This document shows, piece by piece, positions 8,848-17,639 of a stretch of DNA of 64,000 bases. Source of the stretch: Schumannella soli (lineage in GTDB: Bacteria > Actinomycetota > Actinomycetes > Actinomycetales > Microbacteriaceae). Both the position numbers and the translations under genes were made by a program. Position 1 is the stretch's first letter; every line of letters starts with the position of its first letter. A model generated the notes under the pieces. The model did not search any database. It was not told the origin of the DNA and worked only from the letters and a program-made list of their open reading frames with translations. The stretch is from positions 407,604 through 471,603 of the forward strand of contig NZ_VHQG01000002.1 in NCBI RefSeq assembly GCF_006517435.1. Direction: 5' to 3'.

Positions 8848-9531
8848 ATGGCCCACGACCTCGCGAATCTGCTCGGCGACGTGGGGCCGATCGTGTTCTA
8901 CCTCGTCGTGTGGGGGCTCGTGTTCGCGGGCACGGCACTCTTCGTGGGTGTGTTCATCCCGTTCATCACCGGGGATTCGCTGCTGTTCGGCGCCGGCATC
9001 CTCACCGGTACCCACGACGACCTGTCGATCTGGATCCTCGCGCCCGGCGTCGGCATCGCCGCCGTGCTCGGCGACCAGGTCGGGTTCTGGCTCGGGCGGC
9101 GATTCGGGAGGCCGTACCTGACGAAGCGGAACGGGCGGTGGGTGCAGGGCGGCATCCGACGTGCCGAGCGCTTCTACGAGCTCTTCGGATGGTGGTCGGT
9201 CGTCATCAGCCGCTACATCCCGTGGGGTCGCGTCTTCATCCCGCCGATCGCCGGCATCAGCGGCATGAAGTACTGGCGCTTCCTCACCGCGAACATCGTC
9301 GGCGCCCTCAGCTGGGGCGTGCTCATCACCGTCATCGGCTACTTCGCCGCCGTCAACCCGGCCGTGCGTCCGATCGCGTACGCCGTCGCCAGCGTCGTCA
9401 TCGCCATCTCGATCGTCGCCGGCATCCGCGCCTGGGTGCTCGACCGGCGCACGCGTCGTGCGGTCGAGGCAGATGGTGAGGCGGATGCGGCGGTCGAGCT
9501 GGACGCGAAGGCCGCCACCGCGGAGTCCTGA
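8848..9531 (+). CDS. DedA family membrane protein
   Basis: Integral membrane protein of 227 residues of the DedA/SNARE-associated family, whose members act as lipid (undecaprenyl phosphate or phospholipid) flippases in the cytoplasmic membrane. Seen: an N-terminal hydrophobic segment with GVFIPFITGDSLLF, the loop GDQVGFWLGRRFGRPYL, the re-entrant signature SRYIPWGRVFIPPIAGISG, and two further membrane segments before a charged C-terminal tail. Monocistronic: the next gene has its own promoter. It is the first host-like gene after the defence island, and codon use becomes strongly G+C-rich from here. Which lipid it handles cannot be told. Confidence 0.88.
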   Translation: MAHDLANLLGDVGPIVFYLVVWGLVFAGTALFVGVFIPFITGDSLLFGAGILTGTHDDLSIWILAPGVGIAAVLGDQVGFWLGRRFGRPYLTKRNGRWVQGGIRRAERFYELFGWWSVVISRYIPWGRVFIPPIAGISGMKYWRFLTANIVGALSWGVLITVIGYFAAVNPAVRPIAYAVASVVIAISIVAGIRAWVLDRRTRRAVEADGEADAAVELDAKAATAES

Positions 9532-9605
9532 TCGCCGGCTGCGGGGCTGTCCACCGAGTGAATGACCCGATGCGCCCGACCTGCCGCGGCATCCACCCGC
9601 ACCGC

Positions 9606-9611
9606 TAAACT
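9606..9611 (+). promoter_or_regulatory. Putative -10 element of the kinase gene
   Basis: TAAACT about 109 bases before the ATG at 9720, predicting a 5' leader of roughly 100 bases. It is the only AT-rich hexamer of this type in the 188-base gap. Confidence 0.35.
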
Positions 9612-9719
9612 TCCCTCAGTCTGCCCGCGACACCGCGCGCCCGGCAGCCGCACCACCACGACGCCCGCCACCCGCGCCCGCCGGCGCGGATCCGCGACGA
9701 CACCGCCGAGGAGCCCCGA

Positions 9720-11903
9720 ATGCCGTCCCGCCCCCGCCCCGCGATGCCCGCCCGCATCGCCGGCTGGCGACTCGGGCAGAAGCTCGGCGAGGGAGCCTTC
9801 GGCTACGTCGTCGAGGCGAGCCGGCTGCGCGTCGACGGCACCCGCGTCGAAGCGGCGATGAAGGTCATGCAGCAGGACCCCGACATGGTTCTCGACCTCG
9901 CCCACGAGTTCAAGGTCATGAAGGGCATCGACAGCCCCTACGTCGTCAAGGTGCTCGACAGCGGCATCGAGGAGAACGACGACGACACCGCCCTGCTCTG
10001 GATCGCGACCGAGCTCGTGCGCGGACAGGATCTGCGCGACGAGGTGCGCAGGGGCGGCCCGCTCGCCCGCGACGAGTGGTGGACGCTCGCTCACGACCTG
10101 CTCTCCGCCCTCGACGCCACCCACCAGGTCGGCCTCGTGCACCTCGACGTCAAGCCCGCCAACGTCATGCGCCAGCCCGGCCGCTCGGTGCTCGTCGACT
10201 TCGGCATCGCCTCCTTCGTCGCCGTCTCCGACCCGGGGGATGTCGGCGGCGGCACGCCCGGCTACTGCTCACCCGAGCAGGTCGACGGCCGCATCGACGG
10301 CGCCGATCTGCACTACGCCGCCGACCTGTTCGCGGCCGCCTGCACGCTGACCTTCGCCGGAATCGGACGCTCGCCGTGGCGTGTGCCCAAGGTCAGCGCC
10401 CGCGAGCTCGGCGCCGCGCTGCACCGCACGCTGACGACCGACCCGCCCTATCTGACCGGACTCGACGCCCAGCAGGTGCAGCTGCTCACGCCGATGCTCT
10501 CGGTGGATCCGAGCAAGCGTCCCAGCGCCGAGCAGGCCCTCGAGTTCGTCGCCGAGCAGCGCGAAGCGCACCGCCGCGCCGCCTTCGGCTCGGCCGCGAC
10601 GAACCTCGGCGGGCACCCCGCCTTCCCGGCCCAGCCCGGGGGAGGAGCACCCGGATCGGTGCTGCAGGGCGCGCCGAGCGCCCCCGGGACCCCGTCGGCT
10701 CCGGGTCCGGCATCCGGCCCGGCGTCGGTCGGCTCGTTCGCGCCGGGATCGCTGCAGCCCGGATCCCACCAGCCCGGCTCGCTGCAGTCGGGATCGTTCT
10801 CATCGCACTCCGGCGACGCGCCGTCGAACGGACCCGGATCGCAGCAGCCGGGATCGCTGCAGCCCGGATCCCTGCAGCCCGGATCGTTCTCGTCGAATCC
10901 CGCGCTCGGCTCCTCCGCCGACTCCTTCGGCGCCCCCGCGCAGCACCCGAGCGGCTTCGGATTCGGCGGAGCAGGATCGTCGGGAACGGGATCCGGCACA
11001 GGGTCCGGCCTGGGCGCTCCGGGGGCGCCGAGCGCCGGCGGCCCCGACGGGGGCAACCCGGGAACCAACGGCCCCGACTCGCACGGCTCCTGGACGAACG
11101 GTCCCGGCGCGAACACTCCAAGGACGGACGGTCCCACCGCTTCGCCGGGCGCCGGCAACCCCGGGTCGGATCGTCCCGGAACCGGCGGCTTCGGCACGGG
11201 CGGCTCCGGCTCTGGCTTCGTGACCCCCGGTGACGCTCGGTCGGTCGCCGGATGGAACGCCGCCCCGGCGTCGCTGCCGCCCGTCGTGTCGGCTCCGCTG
11301 CTCGGCACGCCCGGAGCGCCGGTGCCCCCGCCCGCCGGATTCGCGCCGCCGCAGCCCGTCGCGCCCGGCGCCGCGGCTCCCATGAACACGGCGACTCAGC
11401 ATCCCGCGACCTTCGTCGGCGGCTCCCTCGCCGGCCCCGTGGCATCCCCGGGCCTTCGCCCGGCCCCGGTCTCGCCGCCCGCGTCGACGCCGAGCGAGTT
11501 CGACGGCGGCGACGCCACGATCCACCGCTTCACGAGCGCACCCCCGCCAGCGGCGACCTTCGATCCGGCCGCGGGCTCGGCCGTCGACCCGGCCGGCGCC
11601 CCGCGCTCCTTCTTCGCCGTCTGGCTGCTCTCCTGGCTGCTCGGCGTGGTCGGCGCCGATCGCTTCTACGTCGGCCGCCCCGTCACGGGCGTGCTCAAGC
11701 TGATCACCGCCGGCGGCATCGGCGTGTGGGCGATCATGGACCTCATCCTGCTGTCGTGGGATGTGCTCAGCGACGGACAGGGGCGCCGCCTCGTGGCCCC
11801 CGAGTCGAGCCGTGGGATGCTGCGGGCGATCTCGCTGATCTCGGGCGTGCTCTGGGCGATCTTCATCCTTCTACTCGCCCTCACGACGATCCCCACGAGC
11901 TGA
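9720..11903 (+). CDS. Membrane-anchored Ser/Thr protein kinase fused to a TM2 domain
   Basis: Protein of 727 residues in three parts. Residues about 15-285 are a Hanks-type kinase: glycine loop GEGAFG (23-28), Lys48 in AAMKV, catalytic HLDVKPANV with Asp143 and Asn148, DFG near 160, then GTPGYCSPEQ. The loop has HLD rather than HRD, so it is a non-RD kinase. Residues about 290-620 are a Pro/Gly/Ser-rich, low-complexity linker with PGSLQ-type repeats. Residues about 625-685 form a TM2 domain with GADRFYVGR between two membrane helices, followed by a last hydrophobic helix. A GAGGAG precedes the ATG. No PASTA domains are present, so it is not PknB. The TM2 end probably anchors the kinase at the membrane; substrate unknown. 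Confidence 0.9.
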   Translation: MPSRPRPAMPARIAGWRLGQKLGEGAFGYVVEASRLRVDGTRVEAAMKVMQQDPDMVLDLAHEFKVMKGIDSPYVVKVLDSGIEENDDDTALLWIATELVRGQDLRDEVRRGGPLARDEWWTLAHDLLSALDATHQVGLVHLDVKPANVMRQPGRSVLVDFGIASFVAVSDPGDVGGGTPGYCSPEQVDGRIDGADLHYAADLFAAACTLTFAGIGRSPWRVPKVSARELGAALHRTLTTDPPYLTGLDAQQVQLLTPMLSVDPSKRPSAEQALEFVAEQREAHRRAAFGSAATNLGGHPAFPAQPGGGAPGSVLQGAPSAPGTPSAPGPASGPASVGSFAPGSLQPGSHQPGSLQSGSFSSHSGDAPSNGPGSQQPGSLQPGSLQPGSFSSNPALGSSADSFGAPAQHPSGFGFGGAGSSGTGSGTGSGLGAPGAPSAGGPDGGNPGTNGPDSHGSWTNGPGANTPRTDGPTASPGAGNPGSDRPGTGGFGTGGSGSGFVTPGDARSVAGWNAAPASLPPVVSAPLLGTPGAPVPPPAGFAPPQPVAPGAAAPMNTATQHPATFVGGSLAGPVASPGLRPAPVSPPASTPSEFDGGDATIHRFTSAPPPAATFDPAAGSAVDPAGAPRSFFAVWLLSWLLGVVGADRFYVGRPVTGVLKLITAGGIGVWAIMDLILLSWDVLSDGQGRRLVAPESSRGMLRAISLISGVLWAIFILLLALTTIPTS
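10743..10890 (+). repeat. Degenerate 15-base coding repeats in the kinase linker
   Basis: Copies of a unit close to CCGGGATCGCTGCAG, interrupted at about 10801-10838, encode repeated PGSLQ / PGSHQ / PGSQQ pentapeptides. The unit is a multiple of three, so gain or loss of copies would lengthen or shorten the linker without shifting the frame. Confidence 0.7.
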
Positions 11904-11953
11904 CGCGTTCCTCGCGGCGCCGGCGTCCAAGCCGCGCTCGGGTCCGGAGACGG

Positions 11954-11989
11954 CTCGGGCCCGATCCACTCGCGTGAACCGGGCCCGAG
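11954..11989. terminator. Bidirectional terminator hairpin between kinase and SDR genes
   Basis: CTCGGGCCCG and CGGGCCCGAG form a perfect ten-base-pair stem with a 16-base loop between two convergent genes. No strong T run is present, which is common in high-G+C actinobacteria. Confidence 0.6.
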
Positions 11990-12004
11990 AGACGACGACG
12001 AGCG

Positions 12005-12760
12005 TCAGTGCGCGGCGTAGCCGCCGTCGACGAGGTGGTAGCTGCCGGTGATGAACGACGCGGCGTCGGAGGCGAGGAAGGCGACGAGCGAGGCGACCTC
12101 CTCCGGCTGGCCGAGGCGGCCCAGGGCGTGCTGATCGGCGAGCGCCTTCTGCGCCTCGGCGGTGAGGTTGGCGTCCACGAGCGGGGTATGGATGAAGCCG
12201 GGGCCGACCGCGTTGACGCGCACCTTGTCGGCGCCGTACTCGAGCGCCGCGTTCTTGGTGAGTCCGATGACGCCGTGCTTGGTGGTGACGTAGGCCGACG
12301 ACATCGGGATCCCGACCGAGCCGAGCACGGAGGCCATGTTGATGATCGAGCCGCCGCCGTTCTTGACGAGCTCGGGGATCTGGAAGCGCAGACCGTAGAA
12401 GACCGCGTTGAGGTTGACCTCGATGACCTTCTGCCAGCTGTCGATCGGGTACTCGCCGACGGGCGCGGCGGCTCCGCCGATGCCGGCGTTGTTGACGGCG
12501 ATGCCGAAGGGCGCGAGGGCGGCGGCCGCGGCGACCGACTTCTCGGCGACAGCGGGGTCGGAGATGTCGCCGACGAAGGCGGCGGCGGTCCCTCCGGCGG
12601 CGGTGATCTCGGCGACGACGGCCTCGGCCGACTCGGCGCGCAGATCGGCGACGAGCACGCTGGCTCCGCTCGCGGCGAGGGTGTGGGCGACGGACCGGCC
12701 GATGCCGGATCCGCCTCCGGTGACGAGGGCGGAGCGTCCGGAGACGTCGTACTGGGCCAT
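12005..12760 (-). CDS. SDR family NAD(P)-dependent oxidoreductase
   Basis: Classical short-chain dehydrogenase of 251 residues. The Rossmann motif TGGGSGIG is at residues 14-21, NNAG near 90, and a catalytic Ser/Tyr/Lys set in the segment with SSAYVTTKHG. The C-terminal DGGYAAH is usual for the family. The ATG at 12760 has a strong AGGAGGT nine bases upstream. It is divergent from a TetR gene (12979), which likely controls it. Sequence resembles 3-oxoacyl reductase, glucose dehydrogenase and cyclopentanol dehydrogenase types; substrate cannot be assigned. Confidence 0.9.
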   Translation of the reverse strand: MAQYDVSGRSALVTGGGSGIGRSVAHTLAASGASVLVADLRAESAEAVVAEITAAGGTAAAFVGDISDPAVAEKSVAAAAALAPFGIAVNNAGIGGAAAPVGEYPIDSWQKVIEVNLNAVFYGLRFQIPELVKNGGGSIINMASVLGSVGIPMSSAYVTTKHGVIGLTKNAALEYGADKVRVNAVGPGFIHTPLVDANLTAEAQKALADQHALGRLGQPEEVASLVAFLASDAASFITGSYHLVDGGYAAH

Positions 12761-12875
12761 GGTGCTGAACCTCCTGGAATGCGCTGACGCGAGCAGGGCG
12801 GTGGCCGGGAGGCGTCGGCTTTCGTGACGGCGGCGGGTCTGTCGCCGCAGGAAAAACTACACCCGTTCTCCAGTT

Positions 12876-12889
12876 CATGCTTACGCATG
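12876..12889. promoter_or_regulatory. Small palindrome between SDR and TetR genes, possible operator
   Basis: CATGC-TTAC-GCATG in the 218-base divergent region. A TAGTTT hexamer on the minus strand, about 20 bases to the left, could be the -10 of the SDR gene. Arms are short, so this is tentative. Confidence 0.3.
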
Positions 12890-12967
12890 GATGCCAGGAG
12901 AGCGAACTCTCGGCGACGCGCCCGTGCGAAATGTGCGGACAAGGGCTGCACTACGACGCTCGTCCAC

Positions 12968-12973
12968 TAACGT
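12968..12973 (+). promoter_or_regulatory. -10 element of the TetR gene at 12979 (leaderless type)
   Basis: TAACGT, five bases before the ATG at 12979 and eight before the in-frame ATG at 12982; no Shine-Dalgarno is visible for either. Confidence 0.4.
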
Positions 12974-12978
12974 TCCGC

Positions 12979-13566
12979 ATGATGGATGCACGTCAACGCC
13001 GCAGCCGCGCCGCCCTCCGCGGCGCCGTGCTCGAGCTCGCCGCCGAACGGTCGGTCTCCGAGATCACCGCCACCGACATCGCCGCCGCCGCGGGCGTGCA
13101 CCGCACGACCTTCTACCAGCACGCCGCATCGCCGGTCGACCTGCTGCTGGATGCCCTCGGCGCCGAGATCGACGAGGCACGCGAACGCACCCTCACCGAC
13201 ACGGCCGCGGCCCCGGTCGAGGCGATCGTCGCCGTGTCGCGGGCGGTCATCGAGCACATCGATCACCACGCGGCCGTCTACCGCCGCGGACTCGGACCCG
13301 AGAGCGGCGGCGGCAGCCTGCACCGCATGCTCGGCGACCACTTCCTCACCTCGATCCAACTGCTGCGCGAGCAGGGCCGGGTCACGGATGCGCCGGTTCC
13401 GGCCGGTCTCGACGCCGCCTACGTGCAGGCGGCGTCCGATCGACACCACGCCGACGGCGCGGTCGGCGCGATCGCCGTCTGGCTCGACCTGCCCGAGCCG
13501 CGCGACCCCGACGACTTCATCGGCATCCTCGACGTCATCCAGCCCGCCTGGTGGCCGAAGTCCTGA
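12979..13566 (+). CDS. TetR/AcrR family transcriptional regulator
   Basis: Repressor of about 195 residues with an N-terminal helix-turn-helix: RGAVLELAAERSVSEITATD leads into AAAAGVHRTTFYQHAAS, the canonical TetR recognition helix. The C-terminal ligand domain is not diagnostic. The frame is open from 12877, but the leader part is cysteine-rich and unconserved; the two ATGs at 12979/12982 directly precede the family-like N terminus DARQRRSRAAL. It is divergent from the SDR gene at 12760 and overlaps the following acetyltransferase gene by 16 bases. Likely regulates the SDR and itself. Confidence 0.88.
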   Translation: MMDARQRRSRAALRGAVLELAAERSVSEITATDIAAAAGVHRTTFYQHAASPVDLLLDALGAEIDEARERTLTDTAAAPVEAIVAVSRAVIEHIDHHAAVYRRGLGPESGGGSLHRMLGDHFLTSIQLLREQGRVTDAPVPAGLDAAYVQAASDRHHADGAVGAIAVWLDLPEPRDPDDFIGILDVIQPAWWPKS

Positions 13567-14570
13567 CCCCGCACACGCGCAGGGCGACAGCCGAGGACGT
13601 TCCCCGGCTGCTCGCACTGGAGCCCGCGGACGGCACCCGGTTCATCGACGCCGACCGTCTGCGGGGCGACCTGGATGCCGGGGGACTCCGCCTCGACAGC
13701 ATCTGGATCGCCGAGCTCGGCGGGAGCATCGTGGGCCGGGCCCTCTGGTGGGGCCCGCCGGGGGAGCCGCATCCGGTCGCTCTCGACGAGATCTGGGTGG
13801 CGCCGGACGCCGGCCTCGACGCCGAGCAGGTCGGCATCGCACTGCTCGAGGCGGGTCATGCAGCGCTTCGTGCCGTCGGCGTCGAGCGGATGCCGGGCTT
13901 CGACATCGAGGCTCCGGCCGACTGGCGCGAGCACGCCGACCTCGCCGCGGCCGTCGGGTGGCGGGAGCGGGTTGCTGAGCGGGCAGGACTCGGGCAGCGG
14001 CTCGAGCGGGTGAAACTGCTCTGGCAGCAAGGCGCCCCGGTGCCGCCGGCGTCGGCGCGGGTCGAGTTCCGCGCGGCGTCGGATGAGGACGTCATCGGCG
14101 TGCTGACCCGGGTCGCGCGCGGCTCGCTCGACGCCACGACGCACCGCGAGATCGCCGCGGTCGGAGCCGAGCAGCACGCCCGTGACGAGTTCGACTTCTA
14201 CGCCGGACTGCCCGGTCGCCGTGACGACTGGCGCCTTGCGTTCGACCGTGCGGCCGGCGCAGGCGGATCCGTCGACGAGGACGCCGACGCCGGCTCCGTC
14301 GAGGATGCGATCGGCGTGATCATCCCCTCGCGGTCGGCCTACTCCGCGAGCGTCAGCTACCTCGGGGTCGTGCCCGAAGCGCGCGGTCGCGGCATCGGCC
14401 TCGACCTGCTCGACGAGATCACGCGCGTGCACGCCGCGGCCGGCGAGCCGGAGATCACGGCGCTCACGGATGCCGACAACGTGCCCATGCGCCGCACCTT
14501 CGCCCGCGGTGGCTACCGCGAGACGGGCGTGCGCATCGTGCGCGAGGCCGCGCATCCGCTGACGGGCTGA
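13551..14570 (+). CDS. GNAT family N-acetyltransferase with two acetyltransferase-like halves
   Basis: About 339 residues. The second half has the acetyl-CoA site SVSYLGVVPEARGRGIGLDL (residues about 265-285) and the usual ending TDADNVPMRRTFARGGY. The first half (RRATAEDVPRLLALEP ... LDEIWVAPD) looks like a degenerate GNAT copy. The start is a GTG at 13551 inside the end of the TetR gene, with no clear ribosome site, which suggests coupled translation. Upstream sequence in this frame is only a shadow of the TetR gene. Substrate unknown. Confidence 0.82.
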   Translation: MAEVLTPHTRRATAEDVPRLLALEPADGTRFIDADRLRGDLDAGGLRLDSIWIAELGGSIVGRALWWGPPGEPHPVALDEIWVAPDAGLDAEQVGIALLEAGHAALRAVGVERMPGFDIEAPADWREHADLAAAVGWRERVAERAGLGQRLERVKLLWQQGAPVPPASARVEFRAASDEDVIGVLTRVARGSLDATTHREIAAVGAEQHARDEFDFYAGLPGRRDDWRLAFDRAAGAGGSVDEDADAGSVEDAIGVIIPSRSAYSASVSYLGVVPEARGRGIGLDLLDEITRVHAAAGEPEITALTDADNVPMRRTFARGGYRETGVRIVREAAHPLTG

Positions 14571-14628
14571 GCCGGCTCGGTCCGTTGCGCGACAGCCGGA
14601 CGAACAACCAGCCGGCCCGGCGACCCGA

Positions 14629-15405
14629 CTACGCCCGCTCTCCCCAGGCTCCGGCGAGCGCGATCGGCAGCAGCACCATCGATCGCAGGTCGAAGAGGGC
14701 GTGCACGGCGATCGGCACCCAGATCATGCCGGTCGCGACATACAGCGCGAAGAAGAACAGCCCCAGCACGGTCGCCGTCAGCATCCCGCGCCAGCCCTGG
14801 TAGGCGTGCAGGCATCCGAACAGCAGGATGGCGAGCAGCGCCGACAGGGGAGCGGCGGCCGATCCGAGGCCCGGGAGCGCCCCGAGCACGCTGAAGACCA
14901 GCGTCGGCACGGCCAGGCGGAACAGCAGCTCCTCCATCACCCCCGCGTTGAGCGACATGCCGGCTCCGTAGGCGAGCTCGCGGCGATTGCGCGGCAGCAG
15001 CGCACGAACGTCGCCGACGGCGGGGATCTCCTCCACCTTGCCGCGCAGCAGGATCGCCGGCAGCACGAGCCCGACGAGGAACGCGACCCCGAGAGCGATC
15101 CCGACCGTCGTGCCGAGCGCGCCGTCGAGCGCGGGCAGCGCCGCGCCGAACGGACCCCACGCGCGCAGTTCGGCCAGCATCGCGCCGACCTCGCCGGCGA
15201 CGGCGAGCAGGATGACGACGGTCAGGCCCGCGAAGACGGCGAACCCCTCGATCAGCCAGCGTCGGTACACGCGCTGCCGCGCCCACGTCGAGGTGAGGCG
15301 GCGGAACCGCGCATACTGCTCGCGGTCCTTGAGCACGCCGCGCCAGATCAGCACGGCGGTCACGAGAAGCAGCAGCGCGAGCCGGGCGGCGAAGACGGCA
15401 TCCAT
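14629..15405 (-). CDS. CPBP family intramembrane metalloprotease
   Basis: Membrane protein of about 258 residues of the CPBP (CaaX protease/bacteriocin-processing, Abi) family. The signature is complete: EELLFR, then CLHAYQGWRG, then VPIAVHALFDLRS, with the conserved Glu pair and His residues thought to bind the metal, all in the C-terminal half among six to eight hydrophobic helices. I start at the ATG at 15405 (MDAVF), which has GCAGGA about eight bases upstream; another ATG at 15414 is possible. It is divergent from the MFS gene. Substrate unknown; members can act in protein processing or peptide immunity. Confidence 0.85.
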   Translation of the reverse strand: MDAVFAARLALLLLVTAVLIWRGVLKDREQYARFRRLTSTWARQRVYRRWLIEGFAVFAGLTVVILLAVAGEVGAMLAELRAWGPFGAALPALDGALGTTVGIALGVAFLVGLVLPAILLRGKVEEIPAVGDVRALLPRNRRELAYGAGMSLNAGVMEELLFRLAVPTLVFSVLGALPGLGSAAAPLSALLAILLFGCLHAYQGWRGMLTATVLGLFFFALYVATGMIWVPIAVHALFDLRSMVLLPIALAGAWGERA

Positions 15406-15604
15406 CGTGATCATCCTGCCGGGTCGTGGCCGTAAGGAGTGGGTGGGGTGCCCGAGAGGGAGGACGGGCTCTCGCGCGGGAATGCCGGAGGCGGGCTCCG
15501 CATTGCATCGAGGTGATGACCAGCTCTCCCGCCGCTCCTGCGTCCCCGCGACTACCGCGCACCGCGCGCCGTCTCGTCGCCGCCGCGAACATCGGAGCAG
15601 AGCA

Positions 15605-17065
15605 GTGAGCGCCGCCGCCCCGGCCGCCGGTGTCGGACTCCGCTCGGAGCGCGGGCCCATCCTGCTCGCCCTGATGCTCGCGACCGGCCTCATCGCGATC
15701 GACTCGACGATCCTCGCGACGGCCGTTCCGACGATCACGCGCGAGCTCGGCGGATTCGCCCAGTTCCCCTGGCTGTTCTCGATCTACCTGCTCGCGCAGG
15801 CCGTCGCCGTTCCGGTGTACTCGAAGCTCGCCGACACGCTCGGCCGCAAGCCCGTCATGATCGCCGGAATCGCGCTGTTCCTGCTCGGCTCGATCCTCTG
15901 CGGCGTCGCCTGGGACATGCCCTCGCTCATCGCGTTCCGTGCCGTGCAGGGACTCGGCGCCGGCGCCATCCAGCCGCTCGCGATGACGATCTCGGGCGAC
16001 ATCTATACGCTCGCCGAGCGCGCGAAGACGCAGGGCTACATGGCCAGCGTGTGGGCCATCTCGTCGGTCGTCGGGCCGACGCTCGGCGGCGTCTTCGCCC
16101 AGCTGGATGCGTGGCGCTGGATCTTCTTCATCAACGTGCCGCTCTGCGTGCTCGCGGCGGTGCTGATCCTGCGCAACTTCCACGAGAGCGTCGAGAAGCG
16201 GCGGCACCGCATCGACTACCTCGGCGCGGCGCTGCTGACAGGGGCGCTCGCACTGCTGATCCTCGGCGTGCTCGAGGGCGGGCAGGCGTGGGCCTGGGCA
16301 TCGACGCCGAGCTTCGTCGTCTTCGGCGTCGGCGCCGTGCTGCTCGCGGCGGCGCTGATCGTCGAGACCCGAGCCGCGGAGCCGATCCTGCCGCTGCGAC
16401 TGCTCGGCCGTCGTCTGCTCGTGACGACGAATCTCATCTCGCTCGCGCTCGGCGCCGTCGTGCTCGGCCTCACCTCGTACGTGCCGACCTACCTCGAGGG
16501 CTCGATCGGCACGCCGCCGCTGCTCGCCGGCGCCGCCCTGGCCGCGCTCACGCTCGGCTGGCCGGTCGCCGCGACCCTCTCGGGGCGGCTCTACCTGCGT
16601 TTCGGGTTCAAGCGCACCGTGCTGACCGGAATGGTGTTCCTGCTGATCGGCACGCTCGCGCTCGTCGCGACCGCGGGCACGCCGAGCGTCGCGACGGTCG
16701 CGATCACCGCCTTCGTGACCGGACTCGGCTGCGGGCTCATCGCGACGCCCTCGCTGCTCGCGGCCCAGTCGACCGCGACCTGGGGCGAGCGCGGAGTCGT
16801 GACTGGGCTCAACATGTTCGCGCGCAGTGTCGGCAGCGCCGTCGGCGTGGCCGTGTTCGGCGCGATCGCGAACGGCATCATCCGCACCGGCTCCGACGGC
16901 GCCCAGGTGCCCTCGTCGGTCATCGCCGGATCGTCGGCCGTGTTCGTCTCGGTCGTCGTGGTCGCGGTAGTCGCGCTGATCGCGGCGCTCGTCATGCCGC
17001 GCACCCCCGTCGCGCAGCGCGAGGCCCCCGCGACTCCGGCCGGCGAGGTCGAGCAGGCCGCCTGA
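15605..17065 (+). CDS. MFS drug-efflux type transporter (DHA2-like)
   Basis: Exporter of 486 residues. Diagnostic: DSTILATAVPTITRELGG in the first helix (DHA2/QacA-EmrB type), KLADTLGRKPVM as the loop 2-3 motif, GLGAGAIQPLAM, and SSVVGPTLGGVFAQ as motif C of antiporters. Hydrophobic segments suggest fourteen helices. The GTG at 15605 is preceded by GGAG about nine bases upstream. No regulator is adjacent on the same strand; the divergent neighbour is a CPBP protease. Probably exports a hydrophobic compound by proton antiport. Confidence 0.9.
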   Translation: MSAAAPAAGVGLRSERGPILLALMLATGLIAIDSTILATAVPTITRELGGFAQFPWLFSIYLLAQAVAVPVYSKLADTLGRKPVMIAGIALFLLGSILCGVAWDMPSLIAFRAVQGLGAGAIQPLAMTISGDIYTLAERAKTQGYMASVWAISSVVGPTLGGVFAQLDAWRWIFFINVPLCVLAAVLILRNFHESVEKRRHRIDYLGAALLTGALALLILGVLEGGQAWAWASTPSFVVFGVGAVLLAAALIVETRAAEPILPLRLLGRRLLVTTNLISLALGAVVLGLTSYVPTYLEGSIGTPPLLAGAALAALTLGWPVAATLSGRLYLRFGFKRTVLTGMVFLLIGTLALVATAGTPSVATVAITAFVTGLGCGLIATPSLLAAQSTATWGERGVVTGLNMFARSVGSAVGVAVFGAIANGIIRTGSDGAQVPSSVIAGSSAVFVSVVVVAVVALIAALVMPRTPVAQREAPATPAGEVEQAA

Positions 17066-17077
17066 GAGCTGTTTCGG

Positions 17078-17098
17078 CAGGATCGCCGCGCGATCCTG
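17078..17098 (+). terminator. Terminator hairpin after the MFS gene
   Basis: CAGGATCG-CCGCG-CGATCCTG, a perfect eight-base-pair stem starting 13 bases after the stop. Confidence 0.55.
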
Positions 17099-17177
17099 GA
17101 TTCGCGCGGCGGTATCGTCGCGCGCGACCGAGATCGTGCGGCGATGACGTCAGGCCGCGCGACTCCGGAGCGCAGAG

Positions 17178-17561
17178 CTACGCGCGGATGCGCGCCGTCA
17201 CCTCGATCTCGATGAGCATCTCCGGCTCCATGAGCGGAACCTGCATCATCGTCGCGGCGGGTCGCGCCTCGCCGAACACCTCGCGCAGCGCGGGCCAGCA
17301 CTCGCTGAAGCGCGAGCCGTCGGTCAGCAGGTAGTGCACGCGCACGACATCGGCGAAGGAGGCGCCAGCGTCGGTCAGCGCGGCGCCGATGTTGCGCAGG
17401 GTCTGCGCGGTCTGCTCGCCGAGGTCGCTCGAGATCGCACCGGTCGAGTAGTCGTAGCCGGTCGTGCCCGAGACGAACACCCAGTCGCCGTCGACGACCG
17501 CACGCGAGTAGCCGATCTGCGCTTCGAAGTCGGAGCCGCTGGAGATGAGTCGTCGTGTCAT
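17178..17561 (-). CDS. RidA family protein (enamine/imine deaminase type)
   Basis: Small enzyme of 127 residues of the RidA/YjgF/YER057c/UK114 family, which hydrolyses reactive enamine/imine intermediates formed by PLP enzymes. Seen: GYSRAVVDGDWVFVSGTTG near residues 17-35, and the C-terminal EMLIEIEVTARI with the conserved Glu. The substrate Arg of the canonical R-P-A-R motif appears in FGEARPAATM. It is convergent with MFS and divergent from mazG. It is not near ilvA (54181), whose product it could nevertheless serve. Confidence 0.88.
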   Translation of the reverse strand: MTRRLISSGSDFEAQIGYSRAVVDGDWVFVSGTTGYDYSTGAISSDLGEQTAQTLRNIGAALTDAGASFADVVRVHYLLTDGSRFSECWPALREVFGEARPAATMMQVPLMEPEMLIEIEVTARIRA

Positions 17562-17639
17562 GCGCTCATCGTGGCAGGCGCGGCGAAGGCGCGACGACCA
17601 GCGCGGGCACACGCATCCACCAGACGGCAGGATGGACGC

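Noticed and set aside
12891..13550. Open frame fused in front of the GNAT gene, giving a 559-residue protein
   Set aside because: The first 220 residues are an Arg/Pro-rich reading of the TetR gene in another frame; GNAT likeness begins only after the GTG at 13551.
14629..15405. CPBP protease as an abortive-infection gene
   Set aside because: The old Abi name of the family does not imply phage defence, and it stands among host genes away from the island.
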